Source: Sipunculus nudus
Taxonomy: Eukaryota > Annelida > Sipuncula > Golfingiida > Sipunculidae
Direction of reading: 5' to 3'
DNA length: 64,000 nt
NCBI GenBank assembly: GCA_026874595.1
Contig: CM049307.1
Location: forward strand, 10,517,579-10,581,578
Position 1 is the first letter of the stretch, and each line of letters begins with the position of its first letter. The notes under the pieces are model-generated. The model was not told the DNA's origin and did not search any database. It saw only the letters and a program-made list of their open reading frames with translations. Below, piece after piece: positions 35,301-45,715 of the stretch. The position numbers and the translations under genes are program-made.

Positions 35301-35699
35301 ACTTGCAGTGGTGCTAAGCCAAACGGAAAAGTCAAAAACATTCCAGAAGCCATGGAGGCCCTGAAAGGTTTACTTAATGAATTTGACACCGAGCTGCAAG
35401 TGCTGATCGTGTTTGGGTATGCCTATTCACGACCAAAGGCCGGGGATGAGGACTGGAAGGAAGCGTTATCCCACTTGGTGGACGTGAAGAAGTACCATGT
35501 GGAGCGATGCCAGTACGATGATGATTGGTGGAGAACGCTGGGTCAGACCTTGCCGGAGTCTGAGACGAGGCAGTACTTGGAGGAGATCAGAAACAAGCGG
35601 CAAGATTATGATAAACAACTAGAAGAAAAGCTGCAGAAGTTCGATCTCCAAACGAAAATCCCCATACACAAAAAACCTTGTATCAGTCCCAGCCTCTGA
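22573..35699 (+). CDS. Gene A: secreted DNase II-like / thioredoxin / AID-APOBEC-like deaminase
   Basis: The fourteen exons by inspection are 22573-22737, 24346-24492, 26183-26366, 28253-28413, 28623-28907, 29261-29397, 30122-30162, 30570-30653, 30932-31079, 31659-31760, 32028-32119, 32334-32513, 34363-34404 and 34957-35699, giving 836 residues. The order is signal peptide (about 1-20), DNase II-like region (about 21-355), short linker, thioredoxin-like domain (about 374-484), basic cluster RRLKR at 520-524, low-complexity linker, RC at 579-580, and deaminase domain (590-836). Two junctions are irregular. Exon 2 aligned to copies B and C begins after TG rather than AG. Exon 12 needs the weak donor GTCAGG at 32514, because the better GTTATA donor five bases later shifts the frame out of the deaminase. 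Gene A may therefore be partly impaired. Function is inferred: nucleic-acid recognition and C or A deamination outside the cytosol. Confidence 0.8.
22888..24000. repeat. Tandem 150-bp repeat element in gene A intron 1
   Basis: It opens with CCCCTCGCAACGAAGTTGCG and a CCGTCCGTCTGTCCGTCC tract. About five units of ~150 bp follow (CAAACCGTTTGACC, CACATATGGCTTACCCACCC, GGTCACGGGGTCAAAGGTCA). It ends with CAAGGGGATGCTCCGCTTTG. Such blocks are common intronic repeats in bivalves as far as I know. No protein is encoded. Confidence 0.75.
26820..26960. repeat. GT / G / C / CA low-complexity palindrome
   Basis: GTGTGTGTGCGAGGG plus a G run is mirrored about 100 bp later by a C run and CACACGCACACATACACACA, so the arms can pair. 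It lies in intron 3 of gene A. Confidence 0.6.
27447..28184. repeat. Local tandem duplication in gene A intron 3
   Basis: A block containing ATTTATTCCC, TTACCTCTAAAAATTACACA, AAACAGACCCAACTGAGAAA and TTTGGAACTTGCATCTATTG occurs twice, starting at about 27447 and 27898. The left copy is interrupted by the 221-bp element at 27460-27680. The right copy keeps the uninterrupted site but has an additional segment near 27990-28060. Confidence 0.8.
27460..27680. mobile_element. MITE, 221 bp, with readable empty site
   Basis: The ends are CAGGGGCGGATCTAGG and, reverse-complemented, CAGAAGCGGATCCAGG. The flanks TTCCC at 27455-27459 and 27681-27685 form a 5-bp target duplication. The uninterrupted sequence is present in the duplicated block near 27900, where TATTTATTCCC runs straight into TTACCTC. 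GCGGATCCAGG-type ends resemble hAT-like MITEs, though a 5-bp duplication is short for that superfamily. Confidence 0.75.
28978..29125 (+). mobile_element. Truncated copy of the GCGGATCCAGG MITE
   Basis: It starts with AAAGGGGCGGATCCAGG and runs collinear with the 27460 element (GACTAATAAAACC, GGTCTGAAATCC, AGAAAAGGTTGCGG, GGCTGAAAGG) but has lost its right end. It lies in gene A intron 5. Confidence 0.65.
29440..29815. repeat. Dispersed repeat with GCGGATAC hairpin start
   Basis: It begins with CCGCAAAAACAGAGTTTTGCGG, able to fold back, followed by CGCCGCCGCCACCGCCG and CGGGAACCGTTTGACCG. It ends near CGGCTACCCGTATTCTAG. No coding signal. It resembles in design the 22888 element. Confidence 0.5.
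30570..31760 (+). CDS. Gene A exons 8-10: thioredoxin-like domain
   Basis: Exons 30570-30653, 30932-31079 and 31659-31760. A beta strand AVTAVF leads into C399-R-K-G-C403-R-F-C406, the CxxC redox centre being CRFC. VVVADI forms the next strand, and T447-P448 stands where thioredoxins carry the cis-proline. The domain ends with an amphipathic helix (LVAYIKEIQK). In a secreted protein this could form or break disulfides in the partner domains or in a target; this is inference. Confidence 0.8.
32028..34404 (+). CDS. Gene A exons 11-13: linker with basic cleavage-type site
   Basis: Exons 32028-32119, 32334-32513 and 34363-34404. Exon 12 opens with R520-R-L-K-R524 followed by Asp, matching the furin pattern RxKR; copies B and C have the same cluster at the same exon position. 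The rest is rich in Asp, Thr, Ser and Lys and looks disordered. The 42-nt exon 13 carries LRCISS, conserved in B, with a Cys that could form an interdomain disulfide. Confidence 0.65.
32870..33470 (-). repeat. Inverted copy of the 12.3-14.0 kb repeat family
   Basis: Read on the minus strand, this stretch shows the same blocks as 12300-14020 (TCTGCAGGAACTGATGAAAC, CCTAATTTCAGGTTTC, GTGACC). It lies in gene A intron 12 and shows that the family is dispersed in both orientations. Confidence 0.65.
34957..35699 (+). CDS. Gene A exon 14: AID/APOBEC-like deaminase domain
   Basis: The single terminal exon follows TTTCAG and encodes residues 590-836. Zinc motifs are H660-A-E662, with E the proton shuttle, and P701-C702-Y-E-T-C706, separated by 38 residues. 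The strands CTMLQASLSC and ELYRAVCVNG precede HAE. After PCxxxC come SGA, a long helix, the LQVLIVF strand, the YHVERCQYDDDWW strand-helix and a terminal charged helix, the same order as AID/APOBEC proteins. Substrate is unknown; the fold alone does not separate DNA from RNA or C from A. Confidence 0.8.
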
Positions 35700-35727
35700 G
35701 GTGAAATCTTAGTGATATTGATAAAGC

Positions 35728-35832
35728 ATTAAATATACTTTTTTCAAGGAATAATCATTTAACCGATAGAAAAATGCAAAACGTATTTTATGTATGGGTT
35801 TGTTACATACTGTTTTTCAGGAGGCAAATAAA
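35728..35832 (+). promoter_or_regulatory. Candidate poly(A) signals of gene A
   Basis: ATTAAA at about 35728 and AATAAA at about 35827 lie 30-130 bp beyond the stop codon. Either could direct cleavage. Confidence 0.5.
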
Positions 35833-36416
35833 ATGCATGTAAATAAATTTGTCTTATTGTCATGGTGACTATGATAAACACGTGGTATTCTGGAGTAACG
35901 GAAGCACGTAAAGATATGATTGAAAGTCTTTTCCCTACTCCGAAACTTCAGTTGGGTGAATGCATCTGAAAATCGAACGCTGTAACAGTCCTCAAAATTA
36001 GTGCCTGCCCATCCATCTGGTAATTATTCATACATGCATGTCTGATCCAGTTGGTCCAGGTCTTGATAATTCTCATGTGAGCTGTTCGCCTTGAATTTCG
36101 ACATGATATAATATGCCGTGTTTCTATTTTCAAAAATATTACTAAAATGATGTTTTCAAATAATTTGGGATCCAGTATTTTTTTCCAGTTTCGAGTATTG
36201 CATAGATAAAATTTAAACTTTCCTTAACTGATTACATCCGTAAGCCCGGCTTATTTTTTTATTACATGAATGTATGTAGCAATGGTAAAATAGTTTCCTG
36301 CATGTTTGCGTGCATATCGCATTTTCCATAAAATGTAACATGCATCCATGCTATACATAGATATGAAATTTACGTCTTGCCCATATGTTCATGGATGTTT
36401 CTCACATTATTAATTT

Positions 36417-37053
36417 TGTTACAGGACTCTGTTCTATTGTGCGCAGGAGTGTTACATGTGTCTGTTGACATTCTGATTCGTGTAGCGCAGGCATAGATAG
36501 TTGCTATGAGAACCTCGCTTGCTGGGCGCTGGCTCGCGTGTGGTGTCTGAAGCGTAGAGACACGGCGTTTTTTGTTCTAGATGTTTCGGGTCTGTTCATG
36601 TGCGTGTATATTGTTCTTTGGATTTTCCATTTAAGAATTTTCGGGAGAGAAGCTATAAATTAGGGGATGTGTTTAGAGCCGGGAGAAAGGAAAAGGAGCA
36701 CTAAGAGTGTTACTTTCTTGTCGGTTTTGGGACCTTACCGATAATTGCAGTGGTGTCAGCTATATAACGGATTTTATACAGATTCACAGGTTGCCTTTGG
36801 ATTATTACTAATACGTGGATCATTGGTGTTAAAGGACTCTTGTTGAGCTGTGACAGTGGTGGTATCCAAAAGTCAAAGCCTAGGATCCGGACACTCTGGT
36901 ACTGAACATTTTATTGTTATACCGTGTAACTGTATTTATTTAGTGTATTGTAGTGTTAGGATTGTTCTAAGAATAAATTATAATTATTTGTTAACAAAAA
37001 ACACTGACTTTTTTATTCATTCCCCTAGACATTTCACGCTGCCTAGTGTTACA
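36417..37053 (+). mobile_element. Possible solo LTR
   Basis: The stretch begins TGTTACAGG and ends AGTGTTACA. It contains a TATA-like CTATAAATTAGG near 36650, a poly(A)-like GAATAAATT near 36970 and a T-rich end, the usual layout of a Ty3/Gypsy LTR. I found no clean target duplication and no second LTR, so this is tentative. Confidence 0.3.
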
Positions 37054-37554
37054 GAATCTAATTTTTTTATCTCCACAACAAAATTTTTGCTCGTCACGAT
37101 TACGTGATCTGTTGTTATTGTGTTCCGTAACAATATTATCTTGGTATCTCTTTTCAAATTTAACATTGGTTTTAAGTGTAATTATTAATGTAATAGCAAT
37201 CATTAGATTCATTGTAGTGCATATTTGGACACTGTTTTTGGTTATAAAAATTTGCAGGAATATTTTTAAGGGTCGCAAACAAATGCTATTGCATGAGCGC
37301 ATCTAAACACATCACATGCAGTAGATATTCCTATGATATTTGTCTGCTATGTTATCGTTTGCTTGTTCTTTATTGCCAGTATAAAGCAGACTACCGATTT
37401 AAATGAAAAAATTAAAGAAAACACAGCCTGTGATGACGGGAAATGGGCAAGCATGTCTGAAGAAGATGGACTGGCAGGCGGCAATGGTGGATTAAGAGGG
37501 GGCGCCCCTCCATTATATTCCATTAGTATTCCTAGCACAGCTGTTGACCTTTGT

Positions 37555-37656
37555 CTACTCTTATTAAAAATAGGTCATATCACACTTGCACTTTGTTCTA
37601 CATCGATGTAGCGGGAACAAAGGTGAAGTGTAGTGACCTATTATTTAATAAGAGTA
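37555..37656. repeat. Fold-back palindrome with ~45-bp arms
   Basis: TACTCTTATTAAAAATAGG at the left is mirrored by the reverse complement ending at 37656. CTACATCGATGTAG forms the centre. The arms have a few mismatches. Transcribed, it would make a long hairpin; it may be a small fold-back element. Confidence 0.75.
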
Positions 37657-38474
37657 ACCTTTGTCAAGGTGAAGAATGCCCCCCCCCCCTGATGGCGGTG
37701 TATTGTTAGATGTAAGCCCTCGAATAAGAAGGCTTAGTTGTATATATATATTTATCTTTAGAGTCTAGACCAAGCTATAGGGGCTTAGGTCAAAGTAAAG
37801 GGTAAAATGGGTAAATGGAGATGGAGAATCGTCTTGTGTCACACAAATTGGAAGTATAAATGTATTAACGCACCAGCTAATCGTTATTTAAAGTAAAATT
37901 TCAAGTTCTGAATGGATAATACAATTTGTGTTTAATGGCGTTGGTTCATAATGCTTTGAAACGAGTGAATCACGTCATATTATCACGTATTTTGGTATTT
38001 TTACCATTTCTTAAAACCCGCATGTAATTGATATTTGGCACCACTTGGCGCCACTATGAAAATGTTGTTAACCACGGAGGGAAAATATAGCTGTGGGAAG
38101 GGGGGGGGGTATGTTAGACATAAGGCAATGCTAAGTGCAACCAAAGAACATGGTCAGAGGACCTGACTGAGAGTAACTTGTTTATGTCCGTGTTACATTG
38201 CTTTAGATACAGATAAGACTGGCAGAAAGCTGGGAGTCACGCTGGATGGATACACAGACGATGCATGTAAGACTTACAAATGATCCTGCACACCTGCAAA
38301 GGACAGAGCTGTGATAACTCATGGTATACACTTGCCAACTCAAGCGACTACTCATGCAAGTTTGATTACATCATAGACGTCAATAAAATTAGTACACATG
38401 GAGAACAGGAGGCACACTAGATGTTTCGGTGAAGTCGTTTCATAACGGTCAGCAAGGATATAGTCCGCTTCCGC

Positions 38475-38747
38475 CAGGGGCGTCAATATAGGGGGGATAT
38501 GGGTATATATACCTCCACGTTTTGGCAGGGGGGGGGGGATTGTCAATGGAATCATCCCCCCCCCCCCACTTTTCAGGGAATAATATTATAATATTGTAAA
38601 TGAAATATATTAATAAATAGAATTAAAGACTTTGGATCCATTTCCAAAAAAAATTTATATCTAAGCCTTGCTAAGAATTCACAAAATAACTAAAAATAAT
38701 AATTTTCTAAAATATTATAATTGTAAATATGATTAAATATATATAAT

Positions 38748-38804
<57 letters not shown>

Positions 38805-38836
38805 GAATATATCACTCAGAGACGCTGAAAAAGGTG

Positions 38837-38867
<31 letters not shown>

Positions 38868-38918
38868 ACATAAACAAAGTCATTCCCCCCACCCTGGAGG
38901 AAAAAATTGACGCCACTG
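38475..38918. mobile_element. hAT-like MITE with exact 8-bp target duplication
   Basis: The ends are CAGGGGCGTCAATAT and, reverse-complemented, CAGTGGCGTCAATTT. The exact duplication GCTTCCGC lies at 38467-38474 and 38919-38926. The interior holds G and C runs and long (AT)n, (GA)n and (GT)n microsatellites near 38750-38870, with no transposase. Confidence 0.85.
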
Positions 38919-38926
38919 GCTTCCGC

Positions 38927-39706
38927 AGAGGTCATTTCTACTCAAACCTAACTACTGGTGTAATCAGGAGCCCCGTTGCATTGTGGGACTCCATTAATCC
39001 TTAAACAGCACAGTCTAACTCGTGTACATTTGTGAGTCCGAGCCTGCGCAGTGTGCGCTCAGGACAGACAGGGGAAAACAAAGTTCCAACTCTCGTTTGG
39101 GATAAGCTTCCTTAAACGCCACCTAGTGGCACAAACCATAGGTCTGTCAATCGGTTTCTCATCAGGATCAGACAAAACTGTCAAAAGTGGCTGTGTAAAG
39201 ATAATTTTATAATGTGAAATATTTTCTTTAAGGACTTAATATCTCTATATAATATAAACACGGAAAACCTGGCACATGATACATTCAATGTTGAGTTATC
39301 AGTATGAATGTTCCCTAAATATATTCTGATCATATTCCGGGGGGAAGTTTATAATTGGGTGGCTCCTGCTTTGTCTGTTGATTTCGTGAGCGTTTGTTTG
39401 GTCCTGGCAGATAAAAAAACAGTAAACATTATCCTGACACCTAATTAATTTCCTCCGCTACGGAAGCATAATTACTACGAATAACCATTGATTATATTTA
39501 CTCTGTATACTGCATGTGTGGAGGTTTTTGTCAGACGCACATAAATATCTATAACATCTGTAAACAGACGGCTACAAACATGAAATATAAGCAACACCTT
39601 CTGCTTGATCATTATTAGGACACCTCAGAAAACATTAGGTAGGTTTCACATTGCATTTTTAATGGTGATAAGTTACATCTTTATAAAGAGACTATGAGTT
39701 TCTTCC

Positions 39707-39740
<34 letters not shown>

Positions 39741-42020
39741 ATGCAAAATCTTTGAATGCTACTAGTGCTCCAGGATAAGGGAGAAAGAATATTTTTGGAA
39801 TAATATTATGTAAAACAGGACAAACATTTGGCCGATCATGCATAGGTCTGTAGTAAAGCATTACATAACAACTACAATGCTTGCATTTTTTCACTCAGAC
39901 TTGAGAGTTCAATATTCTGATAAATAAATAATCGCAACATGGACCTTGCATATATTTTTATCCCTTTTACGAATCGAGTTAATTAAACATTCAAACACTG
40001 AATCTGCACAACTAAAGAATATTCTTAGAATGAAATGTTTATATCAACTGTTACTTTTTTCAGCTTGTCCATTATCAGTATGCCTCTTGGCATGCAGGGT
40101 CTTATTTGCAAGAAGATTATGTTGTTTTTTTTTTCCTTTTCTGCAAATATGTATGCGGGTTTAGCGTCCCTGCGCAGCGCATGAACCCGTGCACGTTTTC
40201 TCTCTCAAAATCCAGAAGTAATCGCTCTTGGAATTAAGCGCTTTAAGGAGCAGCTGGTTGATACTGTAAACAGTATTGGCATCCAGCAAGACGATCTCTT
40301 CGTCGGAATCCTAATACAGGTAATTAAGTTACAGAGGATATTCACTGTTATTTCTATGTTATGTCTCTAACTCCTGTCGTCTTATGTAAGGGAATTCCTA
40401 GTGGATATGAAATTTTAGGGTTATTTAGGGAGTAATATATTTTTTTATGAACTTAAATGTGAAAACAAACTTTAAAGAGTCATATGTGGTTAGTGTTGGT
40501 GAGATGAAGCGGGACACGCCTACCCTTTACTGGTACTTTGTTGGCTCGGAAGATGAATGATTATGTAAAAATGGAGTATCATTTATGTATTTATACGTGT
40601 ATAAGATTACATGCGAACCTACACCAGAAATATATACACAACCTGAATAACGGACAACATCAAATCGTATACCTTATTTAGAAATCTATGACAAAACTCG
40701 ACTATGTACATCATGCGGCCTGCCATAGAGAGCAGATGGTTTTTCTGCGTTTAAAGATAAATAAGAAGCAAAGTAAATAACATGACAGTGATATAAAGGC
40801 AGATAAAATGGCATAAATAAATTTCCCGGAAACATCATCGGGGACATACAAACTTGAACCCGAGCAATTATTTATAACAATGTGTAAGTTTTATTTGGAC
40901 AATAATAATTATTATTTTTATAATGTATTATACTGACAATAAAGCAAACATCATACCAATGATACTATTGCACGTGATGCTGACCTTCATAATTATAGTG
41001 TGAACATCATGAGGATATAATTAAACACATGTAGCCTGGCTAATCATTTATAACAAAAATTAAGTACTGCTTTTTTTTTTTAGCTCAGATCACTAGAAGT
41101 TCTGACTGATAGCTCTTTGTCCATCATCCGGAAAACCTGCCGTTTGAACTGTTAAGCCTGCAATGTTCACACTTTAACTGATTTAGCTAATGAAAATACT
41201 GTCTGGCAGGGGAACTATATAACTTTATTAATAATGGAATTTTTAATGGTAAAAAGAAATGGGAATACCACTGTTGAGGAGAGGATAATAGAGCAAGAAC
41301 GGTGGCTTTTCTATGGGCATGCTGAGAATAATTATACTTTTAATTTAATAAATAAGTTTCAGTTTGATCCTTTTATCCCTTCTGTGCTATAGTATGCTGC
41401 GAAAGAAATTCCAAATTCACTCTATTATTTTCAGTATACAGCGTCCCTGATGGCATGTACTAATACTGATGAATCGTGTCTTTGTCATTTTTGTGAATAC
41501 TTATTCACAAAAAAATCACGCGTTTCGCGTTTCATCATTCTGTTCACAAACTACATGTCAGCGGGAGAAATTATGGGATTTTATTAATGATAACCTCCCA
41601 GTCGCTGTGTGTACGGCGCTAAATATGATTGGGGAATGGGTTTGTTCACTGTTATTTTCGGGAGGGATATCGCTATAGAGTGTATCGAATGGACATCTGA
41701 CGTATCAGTTCAATTGTTGTACAATGCAGCTTTGTTCTTTCAATCTGTTTAATCTGTTAATGATGACTTGGAGTACTCTGGCTTTAATTTTGAAAAAAAA
41801 TATCATAAATGTTTACCCTATAGGCTATTTTTCCGAGTGCACTTGGATGTTATCCTATTTATTATCAGCTGTGTTTGTTCTTGCACGACACTAATCTCTT
41901 GTATTCCTTTCGGTTTTTGTAAATCTTATATCTGAATGTACACGATATATAATGATGTATTTTTTGTATGTTTAAAAATCTAATGTTGACTGAGCTCTCT
42001 CTATTATTCAGAGGAAATAA
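38927..42020. other. Intergenic region A-B, mostly without features
   Basis: It holds a (TCTG)n tract near 39708-39740 and AT-rich sequence. One exon-like stretch is listed separately. The sequence near 41340-41690 has a short open frame with CLCHFC that could be a decayed LINE fragment, but similarity is too weak to claim. Confidence 0.4.
40216..40319 (+). pseudogene. Isolated exon-like open stretch, function unknown
   Basis: A candidate acceptor (AAAATCCAG) and donor (CAG|GTAATT) bound 104 nt open in one frame, encoding VIALGIKRFKEQLVDT and then NSIGIQQDDLFVGILIQ. It has balanced amino-acid use unlike the AT-rich surroundings. It matches none of the 14 exons of genes A-C, and I see no partner exon. 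It may be an orphan exon of a lost or unrecognised gene. Confidence 0.25.
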
Positions 42021-42030
42021 AGATTATCAA

Positions 42031-42549
42031 ATTATATGGAGTGATAATGCCACCATTAACCTTGAACACAGTATTGTATGGAATGTTTCCAATAAAAAAT
42101 AACCTTTGAATAAATCAGGTGCTCCTTTCATTTAAAATGTTCTTATTTCAAAGTAGAAAGGAATACAATCAGATCACAAGTAATTAAATGCCAGATTTTT
42201 TAAGGCGACTGAAATATATAGAGAATAATGAACATATAATAGCAAAACAGAAATATAAGATTATTACACATTTAGAAAAATGGGAAAAAATTAGGAAAAA
42301 TTTATTACAAACAGTAGCATTGTAGCTTTAGTATTGAAAGAAAAAGCAATGTGTTCTGTTAAGACCACTAGATTATATGTATATACTGCATGCAAGTGCA
42401 AATCACAAGGATTGAAAATTTGAAGTATTGTTTAAATAATATCCAGCAATGTGCTTTGTATAAATTGTATGTATTGTATAAATGTTATTTGAGGTGATTA
42501 TGTACAATTATTTGTGAAATATAATAAAATAAAATTTATTTAAAAAAAA
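42031..42549 (+). mobile_element. 5'-truncated retroposon with A tail
   Basis: The segment ends in an A-rich tail (AATAAAATTTATTT then nine A) and is flanked by the 10-bp duplication AGATTATCAA at 42021-42030 and 42550-42559. A variable-length target duplication with a 3' A tail is the signature of LINE-mediated insertion. No reverse-transcriptase frame remains. Confidence 0.7.
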
Positions 42550-43014
42550 AGATTATCAATCTGTTTGTATATCTATGTGATTCTACATTTATGTGTGAAC
42601 CTGGAAAGACCAAAAAAAAGGAATGTTCCGAAATTCCATCATCAGCTGCACTGCCCGGGCACAGGTACTTTCAATAGCAAGCTATGGTTCTATCCAATAA
42701 GAATGTAGATTTTATCATTTTATTACATATCATTGTGCAACGAAATCATTTTAGCCATTTATCATTGCTTATCTTTTTCTACAAGGGGGGGGGTACTGAC
42801 GTTAGCCCATTTATATACTTGAAAGCGAGTGCCGTGTTGAATGGGTGAGCATGAACCGGTAGCGTGTTCGAAAGTTTTATTAGCTGTTGATAAGGTATAT
42901 ATATATATATATATATAGCCCTGTTTATGCTTGATCTATGGAGGTTGTTGGTTCCATTCACATTCTGAGTGCCTTCCACGTGAAGACTCTTAGCTAAAGG
43001 GTAGGCTTGTTACA

Positions 43015-43205
43015 ACTGAAAATGTAATAATCTTCTTATGATGTAACATTAACTTATAATGTAAAAAAAAAATAACCGAAAAGGTAACACCAACTGATAA
43101 AGTAATAACAAATCAACTGATAATGTAATACCAACGAATCATAATAAAAAATAACCAATAATGTAATACAAAATCAACCAATAATGTAACAATATTTGCT
43201 AAACG
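43015..43205. repeat. AT-rich imperfect tandem repeat
   Basis: Repeated AACTGATAATGTAATA-type units of about 22-30 bp. It lies about 300 bp upstream of the gene B start codon. Confidence 0.55.
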
Positions 43206-43521
43206 TCGTAACACTTTAGCGAACCTGACCAGTCCAAAGAAATTACTTTGAAATATCAGCTGTAACAGGGCTCTCTCCGAACAGGACTAAGGGTTCCTCG
43301 TCATGGGCGACACGCAAATGTAGAACGAATAACTTCCTAGCCTTAGTTATTATGGCAACTTGGGCTGTATATACGCCACGGTCATCCGCCAAAGGCAACA
43401 AAAATTACCAGGTCCGGAAATCCATCCAGGAAGCCAAAGTGTGAACTAACATCGTCGATGATATCAGACTATAAATTCTAACCTTTTTACTTTTGTATCT
43501 CATTCAGTTGCAAAATCGGGC

Positions 43522-45668
43522 ATGCCGTGGTTAATTATGCTGTACATGGTGCTGTACGTGGGCTGGTCGCCTGACCCTGCCAGCAGTAGCCAGTGTCAAA
43601 CTCAAGACGGACCCGCGGCATGGTGGGCCGTGTTCAGGCATGCGCAGTCCGGCATCTATCTAACCGTAGACAGCAACTATGATGACATCATTCAGGTTTG
43701 CCTTTTCAATTTTAGAAAAGCCTGTAATAATCTAATCCTCTTACGAAACAGATTCTTCTTATATTGTCTAATTGTGAACTATCATTTGTACATTACGCCC
43801 AACCGCAACTATTTATGCAATGCCATTCTACACGATTTAAATTCATACTAAACGTTGAAGACTTTATGATAGGACTATTCGGGAGCGGGCATCGTAATGT
43901 CATTGTCAACATTCTGAAGTTGCGCGGCGATTGAGGTTTTGGACCGGTTATATCCTCCACTGCTCACAAAACCTCTAGCTTTTCGTGAACCCTTAAACGG
44001 GATTACCATTCGTAAGCAACGTTTATAGCTCGTGCTTCATCATGTCATCTCGGCGAAACGTCGCCGCGAAGTAAAGGTCAGGAGTTCATTATGTATGACA
44101 TGAGATCGCAAACATCCCCTTGTTAACATACGAAGAAGCGCAATGATCTGGATTACCATGGTATCTTAAGACGTTAATTAGCAAAGTGACGGGGAGTGAC
44201 CCGCATGCATTACTGCATTGCCGGCCGCGCACAGGTGGGAGATGTGATCATTTGATACGCCTGACCGATTACAGGCTCGTGGCCTTGTGATCGCCGTGTC
44301 GGCGTTTGATGTGATATTAACTGCGATATGATATCACTCCCAAGGGTTCCAAGCATGACAATAAACGGGATTATGAAAATAGTCCATGATATTAAACGGT
44401 CAGATTTACCATTGTTTATATTGGAAATGGTTTGGGATTTCAGATTTTTGTGACAAGAAACGGGATTTTCTATAAACCGATATGACACAAAGTGGGCTCG
44501 ACTTAGATGTATAGCTCTCTAAAACCTTTCAGTGATTAGCGTTTCATTTTTGTATATACTACCTTATATCAAAGAATATTGCTGTTAAGTATTAAAAGAT
44601 GGTATTCCGTCAGGTACAACACCCGTGGGACGAGTCGAGCCCCCTCCGGACAACATTTGAAGCAGCTGAGCTTGACAGTGACGACACAGATTACGTCACG
44701 TACTATATCGACTCACTCCGCGCCGCATTAACGCCAGGGGGCAGTGTACCACCGATAGTCGTGAGTATGACAGCACAGCATCAATATGCTTAAAACTTTT
44801 TGGCTGGAGACACGGAACATTGCCTCTCTAGACATTTCCGTTTTAATGCGTTTTGATGTTGAATGCTTCAAATCACAAAAAGGGTAATTACTGTAAAAGA
44901 GATTTAAAGACAAACTTTCAGCCAGCACGGCGGAGTAACTCTTAGTCTCTCATCCTTTATAGCCATATCTAATGAGGTGTCCAAGGTAAGAGATTATATA
45001 TTGTGAAAAACATTAAAGAACGCAGCTTGTCAAAAATTATATATATTTGCCCATATTCCAAGTGCAGCAACTGCCGGTATGGACACTTGCTCATATACCG
45101 CGCATTCTCCATGCATGTTTCCAAACCTATGATGGGTGCATAAATATCTCCTACATCAATTTCCTGCTTTTCAGGGAGGCATGATTGTAAACCATTTCGG
45201 GTTCCTGACCTCTACAGGGTTTTGGATAATCCACAACAACACATATTTCCCACCAAGGGATGGCGGAACAGTTGTAGAGGATACCCAGGACTATAAATGG
45301 TTTACAGCCACAACCGACGACCTGGCAGCAGGAAGTGAAATGTTCTACTTCTGTATCAGCATTGGTAACTACTAACTATTACATGCCGAGTAATGAATAT
45401 AGGATGTATAAATTCGAGACGAGGAAAAGCTGGAAATTATTCAACATGTATGGCTGAAGGGATTAGACAATTATGGTAGAATCATCGTGTACATCATGTA
45501 TTTATCTCATAGCCTCCTTTTCCCTGTAATCACTTTTTATTTTCATCTTGATATACACCCGTCAATCATTATGTCCATATCTCCTGTTTATCATTGACGC
45601 CATTTGCATATTTATCATGTGGTTGTTAACAATCTATACTCGATTAATCCCGTATTCCCCGTATTTAC

Positions 45669-45715
<47 letters not shown>

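Noticed and set aside
36417-37306. Complete LTR retrotransposon
   Set aside because: No gag/pol frame and no second LTR; at most a solo LTR.
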